Assembly: GCA_900542835.1 (NCBI GenBank)
Contig: UQPB01000039.1
Span: 1-30,825, forward strand
DNA: 30,825 nt
From: an uncultured Pelosinus sp.
GTDB taxonomy: Bacteria; Bacillota; Negativicutes; Sporomusales; Acetonemataceae
Reading direction: 5' to 3'
Position 1 is the stretch's first letter. Every line of letters begins with the position of its first letter. A program made the translations under genes and the position numbers. Positions 15,484-22,687 of the stretch are shown here, piece by piece. The notes below the pieces were generated by a model. That model worked only from the letters and a program-made list of their open reading frames with translations. It was not told the DNA's origin and made no database searches.

Positions 15484-16509
15484 TTAGGCCTGCTTGAGTT
15501 TCCTGAACTCTTCCGTCAGCAGCGGCAGGATTTCCATAGCGTCGCCGACAATGCCGTAATCGGCCATCTTGAAAATCGGCGCGTCCGGGTCCTTATTGAT
15601 CGCGATAATGATATCAGAGGAACTCATTCCCGCCAGATGCTGAATCGCTCCCGAAATCCCGACCGCAAAATAGATTTTCGGACCTACCGTCTTGCCGGTC
15701 TGTCCCACCTGGTTCAGCGCCTGCTGCCAGCCGGCGTCAACCGCTGCCCGCGACGCGCCCACCGCGCCGCCCAGCACGCCTGCCAGTTCTTCCAGAAGGG
15801 CAAAGTTTTCTGCCTTGCACATGCCGCGGCCGCCAGAGACAATGACCTCCGCTTCCTCCAGGTTGCAGGATACCGTGCAGATCCGCAGCACATCCACCAG
15901 CTTGGTCCGGATGTCTTCCGGCTTGACTTTGCTGGCTACCCGGATGATCTCGCCGCTGCGGCTGCTGTCCGGCTCCGGCTTCTTAAACACCTTCGGCCGT
16001 ACCGTTCCCATCTGCGGCCGGTGGTTCGGGCACAGGATCGTCGCCATAATGTTGCCGCCCAGCGCCGGCCGCGTCCAGGCAACCAGTCCTGTCTTCTCGT
16101 CAATTGCCAGTCCCGTGCAGTCTGCCGTTAAACCGGTCTGAACCCGGCAGGATACACGCGGTCCCAGGTCCCGGCCATCATTGGTCGCTCCCAGCAGGAT
16201 GACCGACGGCCGGTAGGTTTCGATTAGATCGGTTAACGCCGTCGTATAGGCGTCGGTGCTGTAGTGGGCGTATTCCGCCCCTTCCACCAGGTAGACTTTG
16301 TCTGCGCCGCTGGCAAACAGGCCTGCCGCCAGTTTCTCGACGTTTTCGCCGATCAGTACCGCCGCCACTTCCTGCTGCATCTGATCCGCCAGCAGCCGCG
16401 CCTGCCCCAGCAGTTCCAGACCGACACTGCGGATTTCACCCTGGTTTTGTTCTACATAAACCCAGACGCCGCTGTAGCTTTCAGTTGCAGTTGCTTCATT
16501 TATCGCCAT
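15484..16509 (-). CDS. etfA: Electron transfer flavoprotein, alpha subunit
   Basis: A 341-residue EtfA, partner of EtfB and electron carrier for butyryl-CoA dehydrogenase. The N-terminal domain (about 15-195) is followed by the FAD-binding domain with VSGGRGMCKAENF, GASRAAVDAGW, QVGQTGKTVGPKIYFAVGIS GAIQH and AINKDPDAPIFKMADYGIVGD in order. No ferredoxin-like N-terminal extension is present. GGGGGT precedes the ATG. It lies 15 bp after etfB. The close association with bcd and hbd fits the electron-confurcating/bifurcating Bcd-EtfAB complex of anaerobes, though sequence alone does not prove bifurcation. Confidence 0.97.
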   Translation of the reverse strand: MAINEATATESYSGVWVYVEQNQGEIRSVGLELLGQARLLADQMQQEVAAVLIGENVEKLAAGLFASGADKVYLVEGAEYAHYSTDAYTTALTDLIETYRPSVILLGATNDGRDLGPRVSCRVQTGLTADCTGLAIDEKTGLVAWTRPALGGNIMATILCPNHRPQMGTVRPKVFKKPEPDSSRSGEIIRVASKVKPEDIRTKLVDVLRICTVSCNLEEAEVIVSGGRGMCKAENFALLEELAGVLGGAVGASRAAVDAGWQQALNQVGQTGKTVGPKIYFAVGISGAIQHLAGMSSSDIIIAINKDPDAPIFKMADYGIVGDAMEILPLLTEEFRKLKQA

Positions 16510-16524
16510 TTTCTTTCTTACCCC

Positions 16525-17310
16525 CTACACGATTTTCGCTTCAGACAGCTTTTGGAGTAGCACTGTCACGGCTTCCCGGGCGCTTTCTGCCTGAATGATT
16601 TCTCCCTGTACCCGCTGCTTGGGGGTAAAGATTTTGCGCACCTGCGTCGGCGAGCCTTTAAGGCCGATCCGCGCCGCATCCACCTCAAGATCGTTGACCG
16701 TCCATACCGGGATTTCCTTGCGGTTTGCCTTCATCGTCCCTTTTACAGTCGGATAGCGCGGCTCGTTGATGGATTTAACGACTGTCAGCAAGACCGGCAG
16801 CTTCACTTCAATCACTTCATAGCCTTCCTCATGCTCGCGCTCCACCCGCACAGTCTCGCCATCCACGTTGATCTTAGCCGCATAGGTCACCTGCGCTATC
16901 CCCAGGTGCTCAGCGATTTCCGGTCCCACCTGGGCCGTGTCGCCGTCAATCGCCTGTTTGCCGCAGAGGATCAAGTCGATCTTGCCCAGCTTTTTGGCTG
17001 CCGCTGCCAGCGTATAGCTGGTTGCCAGCGTATCCGCTCCGCCAAATGCCCGGTCACTGATCAGGATTGCCTCATCCGCTCCCATGGCAATGCATTCTTT
17101 TAATGCGTCTTTGGCCTGCGGCGGTCCCATTGAAATCACCGTAATCTTGCCGCCATGCTTTTCCTTTAACTGCAATGCCGCTTCCACCGCGTTCTTGTCA
17201 AACGGGTTCACTATGCTTGGCAGCCCCTGCCGGATTATCGTATTGGTCTCCGGATCGATTTTGATTTCATTCGTGTCTGGCACTTGCTTGACATAGACTA
17301 CGATCTCCAT
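16525..17310 (-). CDS. etfB: Electron transfer flavoprotein, beta subunit
   Basis: A 261-residue EtfB. VYVKQVPDTNEIKID at the start, ISMGPPQAKDALKECIAMGADEAILISD (57-84) and LILCGKQAIDGDTAQVGPEIAEHLG (112-137) are the family signatures; the last segment (AIDGDTAQVGP) is well preserved in Etfs from butyrate-forming anaerobes, where the site binds a second FAD instead of AMP. AGGAGG precedes the ATG. It is encoded 32 bp after bcd and directly before etfA, the usual bcd-etfB-etfA order. Confidence 0.97.
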   Translation of the reverse strand: MEIVVYVKQVPDTNEIKIDPETNTIIRQGLPSIVNPFDKNAVEAALQLKEKHGGKITVISMGPPQAKDALKECIAMGADEAILISDRAFGGADTLATSYTLAAAAKKLGKIDLILCGKQAIDGDTAQVGPEIAEHLGIAQVTYAAKINVDGETVRVEREHEEGYEVIEVKLPVLLTVVKSINEPRYPTVKGTMKANRKEIPVWTVNDLEVDAARIGLKGSPTQVRKIFTPKQRVQGEIIQAESAREAVTVLLQKLSEAKIV

Positions 17311-17342
17311 TTACCTGCCTCCTGTTGCTTTTCGAATTCCAG

Positions 17343-18482
17343 TCAGCGCAGGACGGCGCCTGAAATAACCATACGCTGAACCTGGTTTGTACCCTCATAA
17401 ATCTGCGTAATTTTAGCATTGCGCATCAGGCGCTCCACCGGATACTCACGGCTGTAGCCGTAGCCGCCGAAGATTTGAACCGCATCCGTTGTAACCGCCA
17501 TCGCGGCATCGGACGCATACATCTTCGCCATTGCCGCCTCCTTGGAATAAGGCAGCCCCTGATCTTTGCAATAGGCGGCACGATAGGTCAGCAGCCGAGC
17601 GGCTTCAACCTTAGTCGCCATATCAGCGATCATGAAGGCGATTGCCTGATTGGCAGCGATCGGTTTGCCGAACTGCACGCGTTCCTTGGAATATTTGACC
17701 GCGTGATCCAGCGCAGCCTGGGCAATGCCAAGGGCCTGCGCGGCAACGCCGATACGGCCTCCGTCAAGAGTTGTCATGGCAATTTTGAATCCGTCGCCTT
17801 CTTTGCCCAGCAAATTTTCCTTCGGAATCTTGACATCCTGGAAAATCAGCTCCATGGTAATTGACGAGCGGATGCCCATTTTGTGCTCTTTCTTACCAAA
17901 GGTAAAGCCCGGAGTGTCCTTTTCGACGATAAAGGCGGAAATTCCTCTCGCGCCTCTGCTTTTATCGGTCATGGCCATAACGATATAGGTTTCTGCTTCA
18001 CCGGCATTGGTAATAAAAATCTTGCTGCCGTTGAGGACGTAATGGTCGCCGTCAAGAACAGCGACAGTCTGCTGCGAGGAGGCATCAGTACCGGCATTGG
18101 GCTCGGTGAGCCCGAAAGCACCTAAATGCTCACCCTCGGCGAGCGGTACCAGATACTTTTGCTTTTGCGCTTCCGTCCCATAGGCCAGGATTGGCCAGGC
18201 GCAAAGCGAAACGCTTGCCGACAGGGATACGCCCAGGCCATCGTCAGCGCGGCTGAGTTCTTCAACCGCCAGTATGTAACTCAGGGTATCGCCGCCGGCG
18301 CCGCCATACTGTTCAGGAAAGCAGATGCCTGAGACGCCGAGCTCAGTCAGTTCATTGTAGAGAGCGCGGTCAAAATGTTCTGCCTCATCGCGTTCCGCCG
18401 CCCCCGGCGCAACTTTTTTCTCTGCGAATTCGCGCACCATCTTTTGCATCATAAGCTGCTCTTCGTTAAGTTGAAAAATCAT
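17343..18482 (-). CDS. bcd: Short-chain acyl-CoA (butyryl-CoA) dehydrogenase
   Basis: A 379-residue FAD enzyme that interconverts butyryl-CoA and crotonyl-CoA. Conserved segments: FGLTEPNAGTDASSQQT (about 118-134), YVLNGSKIFITNAGEA, GGRIGVAAQALGIAQAALD, QIFGGYGYSREYPVERLMRNAKITQIYEGTNQVQR with catalytic base E363. Length equals clostridial butyryl-CoA dehydrogenase. GAGGAGGG precedes the ATG. An extended -10 promoter, a leader hairpin and a GTGA-N6-TCAC palindrome lie upstream, so this gene probably heads its own transcript (bcd-etfB-etfA-phaJ-hbd-antiporter-ech) besides any read-through from the thiolase operon. The exact chain length of the substrate is inferred from context. Confidence 0.95.
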   Translation of the reverse strand: MIFQLNEEQLMMQKMVREFAEKKVAPGAAERDEAEHFDRALYNELTELGVSGICFPEQYGGAGGDTLSYILAVEELSRADDGLGVSLSASVSLCAWPILAYGTEAQKQKYLVPLAEGEHLGAFGLTEPNAGTDASSQQTVAVLDGDHYVLNGSKIFITNAGEAETYIVMAMTDKSRGARGISAFIVEKDTPGFTFGKKEHKMGIRSSITMELIFQDVKIPKENLLGKEGDGFKIAMTTLDGGRIGVAAQALGIAQAALDHAVKYSKERVQFGKPIAANQAIAFMIADMATKVEAARLLTYRAAYCKDQGLPYSKEAAMAKMYASDAAMAVTTDAVQIFGGYGYSREYPVERLMRNAKITQIYEGTNQVQRMVISGAVLR

Positions 18483-18516
18483 GACAAACCCTCCTCAGAA
18501 TTTTTTGTTTTTTCAG

Positions 18517-18544
18517 CCTTATCCACAGCCGGCTGCGGACAAGG
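18517..18544 (-). promoter_or_regulatory. 28-nt hairpin in the bcd mRNA leader
   Basis: The sequence is a near-palindrome of 28 bp centred on GCCGGC. In the minus-strand RNA both non-identical pairs are G-U wobbles, giving an unbroken 12-bp stem with a CCGG loop; on the plus strand they would be A-C mismatches. It lies about 17-44 bases into the predicted leader and before the ribosome binding site. No U-tract follows, so it is not an intrinsic terminator. Confidence 0.55.
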
Positions 18545-18566
18545 CAGTCCTCCACATCCTGTGATC

Positions 18567-18615
18567 ATTATAGCACAAGCTGCCAAAAAAGGGGAAACAA
18601 AGTGAAAAAAATCAC
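18567..18615 (-). promoter_or_regulatory. bcd promoter with upstream GTGA-N6-TCAC palindrome
   Basis: On the minus strand TGCTATAAT (TATAAT at 18572-18567) is an extended -10 with no good -35. At 18602-18615 lies GTGAAAAAAATCAC, with the GTGA-N6-TCAC layout of Crp/Fnr sites and close to the Rex consensus TTGTGAANNNNTTCACAA. Its centre is about -48.5 from the predicted +1, which is not a standard class II position. Rex control of butyrate genes is known in clostridia, so either regulator is possible. Confidence 0.5.
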
Positions 18616-18626
18616 ATTATTTTTTT

Positions 18627-18663
18627 AGCAGCAACACCAGCAAAAATTACTGGTGTTGCCGCT
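18627..18663 (-). other. Hairpin at the 3' end of the CoA-transferase/SDR/thiolase transcript
   Basis: A 14-bp stem (18627-18640 with 18650-18663) with a 9-nt loop begins six bases after the thiolase stop. The one mismatch is a G-U wobble in minus-strand RNA but A-C on the other strand, so it likely acts in the minus transcript. No U-tract follows, so it could be a 3' stabiliser or a leaky end rather than a full intrinsic terminator. Confidence 0.55.
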
Positions 18664-18668
18664 ACAAA

Positions 18669-19847
18669 CTATAGCGCTTCGATCACTGTCGCAACGCCCT
18701 GACCGCCGCCAATGCACAGTGTTGCCAGGCCGCGCTTGGCGCCGTGCTGCCGCATCGCGTAAATCAGCGTAACCAGGATCCGGGCGCCACTGGCACCGAT
18801 CGGATGCCCCAGCGCAATTGCGCCGCCATGGACATTAACTTTTTCCCTGGCAAAGCCCAGTTCTTTACCAACCGCCAGGAACTGGGCGGCAAAGGCCTCA
18901 TTTCCTTCAATCAAATCAATATCGTCAATCCGCAGGCCGGCCTTGGCCAACGCCTTACGGGTGGCGGGCACAGGTCCCATCCCCATAATCGCCGGATCGA
19001 CACCGCCCTCGCCATAGGAAAGAATCTTGGCCAATGGCTTCAAGCCGCACCGCGCGGCCTTTTCCGCAGACATCACTACCAGCGCGGCAGCGCCGTCATT
19101 AATGCCCGACGCGTTGCCGGCCGTAACGCCGCCATCTTTTTTAAACGCGGGCTTTAAGCCGCAAAGCGATGTGGCCGTTGTACCCGGCTTCGGATATTCG
19201 TCAGTATCAAAAATACGGTCGCCTTTCTTACTTTTCACCGTTATGGGAACAATTTCCTGCTTGAACAATCCATTTTCAATCGCTTTTAACGCTTTTTCCT
19301 GCGACTCCGCCGCCAGACGGTCCTGTTCTTCACGGCTGACCGCGAATTTCTCAGCCACATTCTCCGCCGTAATCCCCATATGATAATCATTAAACGCGCA
19401 CCACAGACCGTCACGAATCATTACATCAACCAGCTTGCCGTCCCCCATGCGATAGCCCCAGCGCGCCTTTTCCAGCAGAAACGGCGCATTGCTCATGCTC
19501 TCAAAACCGCCGGCGACAATGGTGTCAGCATCGCCTAGCCGAATCGCCTGCGCGGCCAGATTAACGGCTTTTAAGCCAGAGCCGCAAACCTTATTAATCG
19601 TATAGGCGGGGATTTCCGCCGGCAAACCGGCTTTGAGGGCTGCCTGACGGGCCGGATTCTGCCCCAGTCCGGCCTGCAGCACATTACCGAGAATAACCTC
19701 GTCAACATCACTGCCGCCAATTCCGGCACGGCGCAAGGATTCTTTCACTACCACTTCACCTAGCTCAGGAGCTGAAAACGTTGCCAGGCTGCCGTTAAAA
19801 CTACCGATGGCGGTACGCACCGCCGCTACGATAACTGCTTCGCGCAT
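18669..19847 (-). CDS. Acetyl-CoA C-acetyltransferase (thiolase)
   Basis: A 392-residue biosynthetic-type thiolase that condenses two acetyl-CoA to acetoacetyl-CoA or runs in reverse. Catalytic residues are intact: nucleophilic C88 in NKVCGSG, H348 in GGAIALGHPIGASGAR and C378 in LCIGGGQG. Length matches ThlA/AtoB/PhaA (about 392). The start at 19847 is chosen because AAGGGGG lies upstream and the protein then begins MREAVIVAAVRTAIG as in homologues; the open frame extends 26 codons further without support. It follows the SDR gene by about 90 bp in the sigma-54 operon. Confidence 0.96.
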   Translation of the reverse strand: MREAVIVAAVRTAIGSFNGSLATFSAPELGEVVVKESLRRAGIGGSDVDEVILGNVLQAGLGQNPARQAALKAGLPAEIPAYTINKVCGSGLKAVNLAAQAIRLGDADTIVAGGFESMSNAPFLLEKARWGYRMGDGKLVDVMIRDGLWCAFNDYHMGITAENVAEKFAVSREEQDRLAAESQEKALKAIENGLFKQEIVPITVKSKKGDRIFDTDEYPKPGTTATSLCGLKPAFKKDGGVTAGNASGINDGAAALVVMSAEKAARCGLKPLAKILSYGEGGVDPAIMGMGPVPATRKALAKAGLRIDDIDLIEGNEAFAAQFLAVGKELGFAREKVNVHGGAIALGHPIGASGARILVTLIYAMRQHGAKRGLATLCIGGGQGVATVIEAL

Positions 19848-19936
19848 GAATAATCCCCCTTTATTTAGATCTGATAACAGAACAACTCGACAGCGGCCGC
19901 CGCCGCTGCTATCCCGGTACTGCACCGCCGCAGCCG

Positions 19937-20677
19937 CTATAGCGTGCAGGCTCCGTCAACACTCAACACCGCGCCATTGATAAAGCGGGCGTCGTCAGAG
20001 GCTAAGAAGGCAAAAGCGGCTGCAATCTCCTCTGGTTCACCTAAGCGTCCCTGTGGAATCTTGACCAGAATCTTCTCTGCCAGTACCTGTTCGGGAATCT
20101 TTTTTACCATCTCAGTGGCAATAAAGCCAGGCGCAACGCAATTGAACCGCAGACCGTTTCTGGCCATTTCCTTTGCCCACGATTTGGTCATGCCGATAAC
20201 GCCCCATTTGCTTGCCGCATAATTGGTCTGTCCAAGATTTCCATAAAGCCCGACGACCGACGAGGTCGTCAGGACTACGCCGCTTTTTTGCTCCAGCATC
20301 CGGGGCAGTACAGCGGAAGTGCAGTTGAAAACACCGCTAAGATTCACGCCAATAACTGCATCCCAGGCCTCTTTAGTCATTTTCTTCATCATTGCGTCTT
20401 TGGTGATGCCGGCGTTATTGATCAGTACATCAATTTTGCCAAACGCTTCAATCGTTCTCGCCGCCATTGCTTTAACACTGTCTTCACTGGTAACGTCGAC
20501 TTGCACATACAAAGCTTTGCCGCCGTTAGCCTCAATCTCACGGACAACAGCCGAACCGTCGGCAAAGTCAGCGACAACTACGCAAGCGCCCTCTGCCGCA
20601 AAACGAAGAGCAGTCGCCTTGCCGATTCCGCCTGCCGCACCGGTGATAATAACCGCTTTATCTGCCAGACCTCTCAT
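19937..20677 (-). CDS. Short-chain dehydrogenase, 3-hydroxybutyrate or acetoacetyl-CoA reductase type (FabG/PhaB family)
   Basis: A 246-residue SDR. The cofactor motif TGAAGGIG (12-19), NNAG (87-90) and catalytic S140, Y153 and K157 (TSSVVG, NYAASK) are complete. D37 at the end of the second strand (VVVADF) points to NAD(H) rather than NADP(H), unlike typical FabG. Such enzymes act on the (R)-3-hydroxyacyl form. Start 20677 has AAGGGG about 11 bases upstream; an ATG at 20698 has a poorer site. Lying between a CoA-transferase and a thiolase, it most likely oxidises (R)-3-hydroxybutyrate or (R)-3-hydroxybutyryl-CoA; which of the two cannot be told from sequence. Confidence 0.9.
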   Translation of the reverse strand: MRGLADKAVIITGAAGGIGKATALRFAAEGACVVVADFADGSAVVREIEANGGKALYVQVDVTSEDSVKAMAARTIEAFGKIDVLINNAGITKDAMMKKMTKEAWDAVIGVNLSGVFNCTSAVLPRMLEQKSGVVLTTSSVVGLYGNLGQTNYAASKWGVIGMTKSWAKEMARNGLRFNCVAPGFIATEMVKKIPEQVLAEKILVKIPQGRLGEPEEIAAAFAFLASDDARFINGAVLSVDGACTL

Positions 20678-20722
20678 ATAAAACCAATCCCCTTTCATTG
20701 TTGCCTTATTTGCAAGCACAGT

Positions 20723-22270
20723 CTACTTGGCCAAGCCCATAGGCTCGGCACGGAAGATGCGCGCATCCATTGTTTTCAGTTCAGGAGAAATAATCGGCTT
20801 AAAATCCATCTGTGCCAGAATGTCTTTTTCCAAATCAATGCCGGGGGCAATTTCCGTCAGCAGCATACCGGCATCGGTCAGTTCAAATACAGCCCGCTCC
20901 GTAATATATACGACTGGCTGCCGAGTCTTGCGGGCGTATTCGCCGCTAAAAGTAATCTGCTCGACCTGCTCAAGAAATTTACGGTTTTTTCCCTCGCGGA
21001 CAATGCTCAGTTCACCGCCGTTGATGCTGACCTCCAGACCGCCGGCGGTGAAGGTGCCGCAAAATACAACCCGCTTCGCATTCTGGGTAATATTGATAAA
21101 GCCGCCGGCACCGGCAATGCGGCCTTTAAATTTGCTGACATTGATATTGCCATACTGATCCGTCTCAGCCAGTCCCAAGAATGCCAGATCCAGTCCGCCG
21201 CCATCATAAAAATCAAATTGATACGGCTGATCAATAAAGCATTCGGCGTTACTGACCGCGCCGAAGCTTAGTCCGCCCGCCGGCACTCCGCCGACACCAC
21301 CCGGCTCAACCGTAAGCGTCATCATCGAGCCGATTCCTTCCTCATTGGCGACAATAGATACGCCTTCCGGCATGCCGATGCCCAGATTGACAATAGAGCC
21401 GGGGATCAACTCCATTGCGGCTCTGCGGCTGATGACCTTGCGCTCATCCAGTTGCATCGGAGGAATCGCCGAAAGCGGAATGCGAATTTCGCCGGAATAA
21501 GCCGGATTATATTGTTCGGCAAACGTCTGTGCGTGTCGGGAGGGATCGGCAACGACAATATAGTCGACAATAATTCCCGGCACCTTTACACTCTTCGGGT
21601 GCAGGCTGCCGGCCTCTACAAGCCGCTCGACCTGGGCGATGACAATGCCGCCTGAATTATGGGCTGCCTGAGCCATCGGCAGTATCTCCAGCGCCAGGGC
21701 TTCTTTCTCAATGGAGATATTGCCATGCTCATCGGCACTGGTACCGCGGATTAAAGCGACATGAATTGGGAAAGGCTTATACCAAAGCCATTCCTCGCCG
21801 CCAAGTTCGATAACCTCCACCAGATCTTCCTTAGTCAGCGCATTCAGCTTGCCACCCTCGACGCGGGGATCGCAAAAGGTGTTGAGGCCCACTTTGCTGA
21901 TAATGCCCGGTTTGTGGCCGGCAATACTGCGAAACCACTGCGTCAATGTTCCCTGAGGAAAATTGTAGGCCTCGATTTTGTTCTCCATTGCCAGCTTGCC
22001 CAGCTTAGGCGCCAGGTTCCAATGTCCGCCAACGACCCGCTTAACCATCCCCTCACAGCCCAAATGATTTAGGCCGCGATCTTTACTGTCTCCCTGTCCG
22101 GCACAATAAACCAGTGTCAGCTCGCGGGGAGCCGCATCCTGAAGAAAGCGATCTTCTAAAGCCGCCGTTAATGCTTCCGGATGCCCGATGCCGACAAAAC
22201 CGCTTGTAGCAACGGTGGTTCCATCGCGGACAAGCCCCGCGGCTTCCGCCGCCGTGATAAACTTCACCAT
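20723..22270 (-). CDS. Fused acyl-CoA:acetate/3-ketoacid CoA-transferase (YdiF/Pct type)
   Basis: A 515-residue single-chain class I CoA-transferase with fused alpha (about 1-265) and beta (about 275-515) halves. The catalytic glutamate is E322 in LTVEPGGVGGVPAGG, where the enzyme forms a glutamyl-CoA thioester. GFVGIGHPEAL near the N-terminus and YQFDFYDGGGLDLAFLGLAETDQYGNINVSKF are typical of the propionate CoA-transferase/YdiF group. It would activate a short-chain acid (acetoacetate, 3-hydroxybutyrate, butyrate) by transfer from acetyl-CoA without spending ATP. AGGAGG precedes the ATG. It heads the minus-strand operon behind a sigma-54 promoter and is divergent from the GntP permease. Confidence 0.93.
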   Translation of the reverse strand: MVKFITAAEAAGLVRDGTTVATSGFVGIGHPEALTAALEDRFLQDAAPRELTLVYCAGQGDSKDRGLNHLGCEGMVKRVVGGHWNLAPKLGKLAMENKIEAYNFPQGTLTQWFRSIAGHKPGIISKVGLNTFCDPRVEGGKLNALTKEDLVEVIELGGEEWLWYKPFPIHVALIRGTSADEHGNISIEKEALALEILPMAQAAHNSGGIVIAQVERLVEAGSLHPKSVKVPGIIVDYIVVADPSRHAQTFAEQYNPAYSGEIRIPLSAIPPMQLDERKVISRRAAMELIPGSIVNLGIGMPEGVSIVANEEGIGSMMTLTVEPGGVGGVPAGGLSFGAVSNAECFIDQPYQFDFYDGGGLDLAFLGLAETDQYGNINVSKFKGRIAGAGGFINITQNAKRVVFCGTFTAGGLEVSINGGELSIVREGKNRKFLEQVEQITFSGEYARKTRQPVVYITERAVFELTDAGMLLTEIAPGIDLEKDILAQMDFKPIISPELKTMDARIFRAEPMGLAK

Positions 22271-22321
22271 AAGACTGGCCTCCTTTTTTTGCAGTCGTAA
22301 GTATTACTCGCACTTAGACCA

Positions 22322-22337
22322 TGCAAATAGTATGCCA
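22322..22337 (-). promoter_or_regulatory. Sigma-54 (-24/-12) promoter of the CoA-transferase operon
   Basis: On the minus strand the sequence reads TGGCATA-CTAT-TTGCA. The invariant GG (22336-22335) and GC (22324-22323) are separated by exactly 10 bp, and it matches TGGCAC-N5-TTGCW at nearly all positions. Predicted +1 is about 22311, 41 bases before the ATG. Confidence 0.85.
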
Positions 22338-22411
22338 ATAACCTTCCCCGGCAATTAGCTGTAGATACTAGCGGCCAGAACGATGCTTTCGCACAAATCC
22401 GTATTGTTTTT

Positions 22412-22452
22412 TAGACAACAACTGTCTATTTACCAATACACGTCAGACAGTT
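22412..22452. promoter_or_regulatory. Putative enhancer (UAS) half-sites between two sigma-54 promoters
   Basis: TAGACA-ACAAC-TGTCTA (22412-22428) is a 6+6 bp inverted repeat. The central half-site AACTGTCT (22420-22427) also pairs with AGACAGTT (22445-22452). The array lies roughly 110-175 bp upstream of both predicted transcription starts, the normal distance for sigma-54 activator sites. Confidence 0.6.
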
Positions 22453-22568
22453 TTAACGATGCCAAACTTGCCATCAGCAACCTCCCCACTACATTTCAGC
22501 GCCGTCCTCAGGCGGCCAAGCAAGCGATCAGTCTGGTTTGGCGCCATTTTGCTTGCGCGGCCGCGTAT

Positions 22569-22584
22569 TGGCATGAAACTTGCT
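22569..22584 (+). promoter_or_regulatory. Sigma-54 (-24/-12) promoter of the GntP permease gene
   Basis: TGGCATG-AAAC-TTGCT has GG (22570-22571) and GC (22582-22583) exactly 10 bp apart. Predicted +1 is about 22595. The same TGGCAT core is used by the opposing promoter at 22322-22337. Confidence 0.88.
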
Positions 22585-22687
22585 TCAATAAATGGTTGTG
22601 TAAAAGCTGAAGACGATCAAGCAGGAGGTGTTGGCGGTCGTAAATCCTGTCAGTACATTGCCCAGATGATAAAAGGAGGAATAAAAA

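Larger units (their letters stand above)
22271..22687. other. Divergent regulatory region of the C4-acid cluster (417 bp)
   Basis: No gene is visible in this gap. It holds one outward-facing sigma-54 promoter at each side, the TGTCT/AGACA half-sites between them, and two ribosome binding sites at the edges. The left leader is about 40 bases and the right leader about 93 bases. I found no convincing sigma-A promoter here, consistent with strict dependence on an enhancer-binding protein. Confidence 0.75.

Noticed and set aside
18519..18527. Perfect DnaA box TTATCCACA (another at 25946-25954)
   Set aside because: Two isolated boxes 7 kb apart, one inside dnaE, with no AT-rich unwinding element or dnaA/dnaN neighbours; not an origin. 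The first is part of the bcd leader palindrome.
22539..22552. Possible third sigma-54 promoter, TGGCGCCATTTTGC
   Set aside because: GG and GC are only 9 bp apart; the spacing of 10 is essentially invariant.
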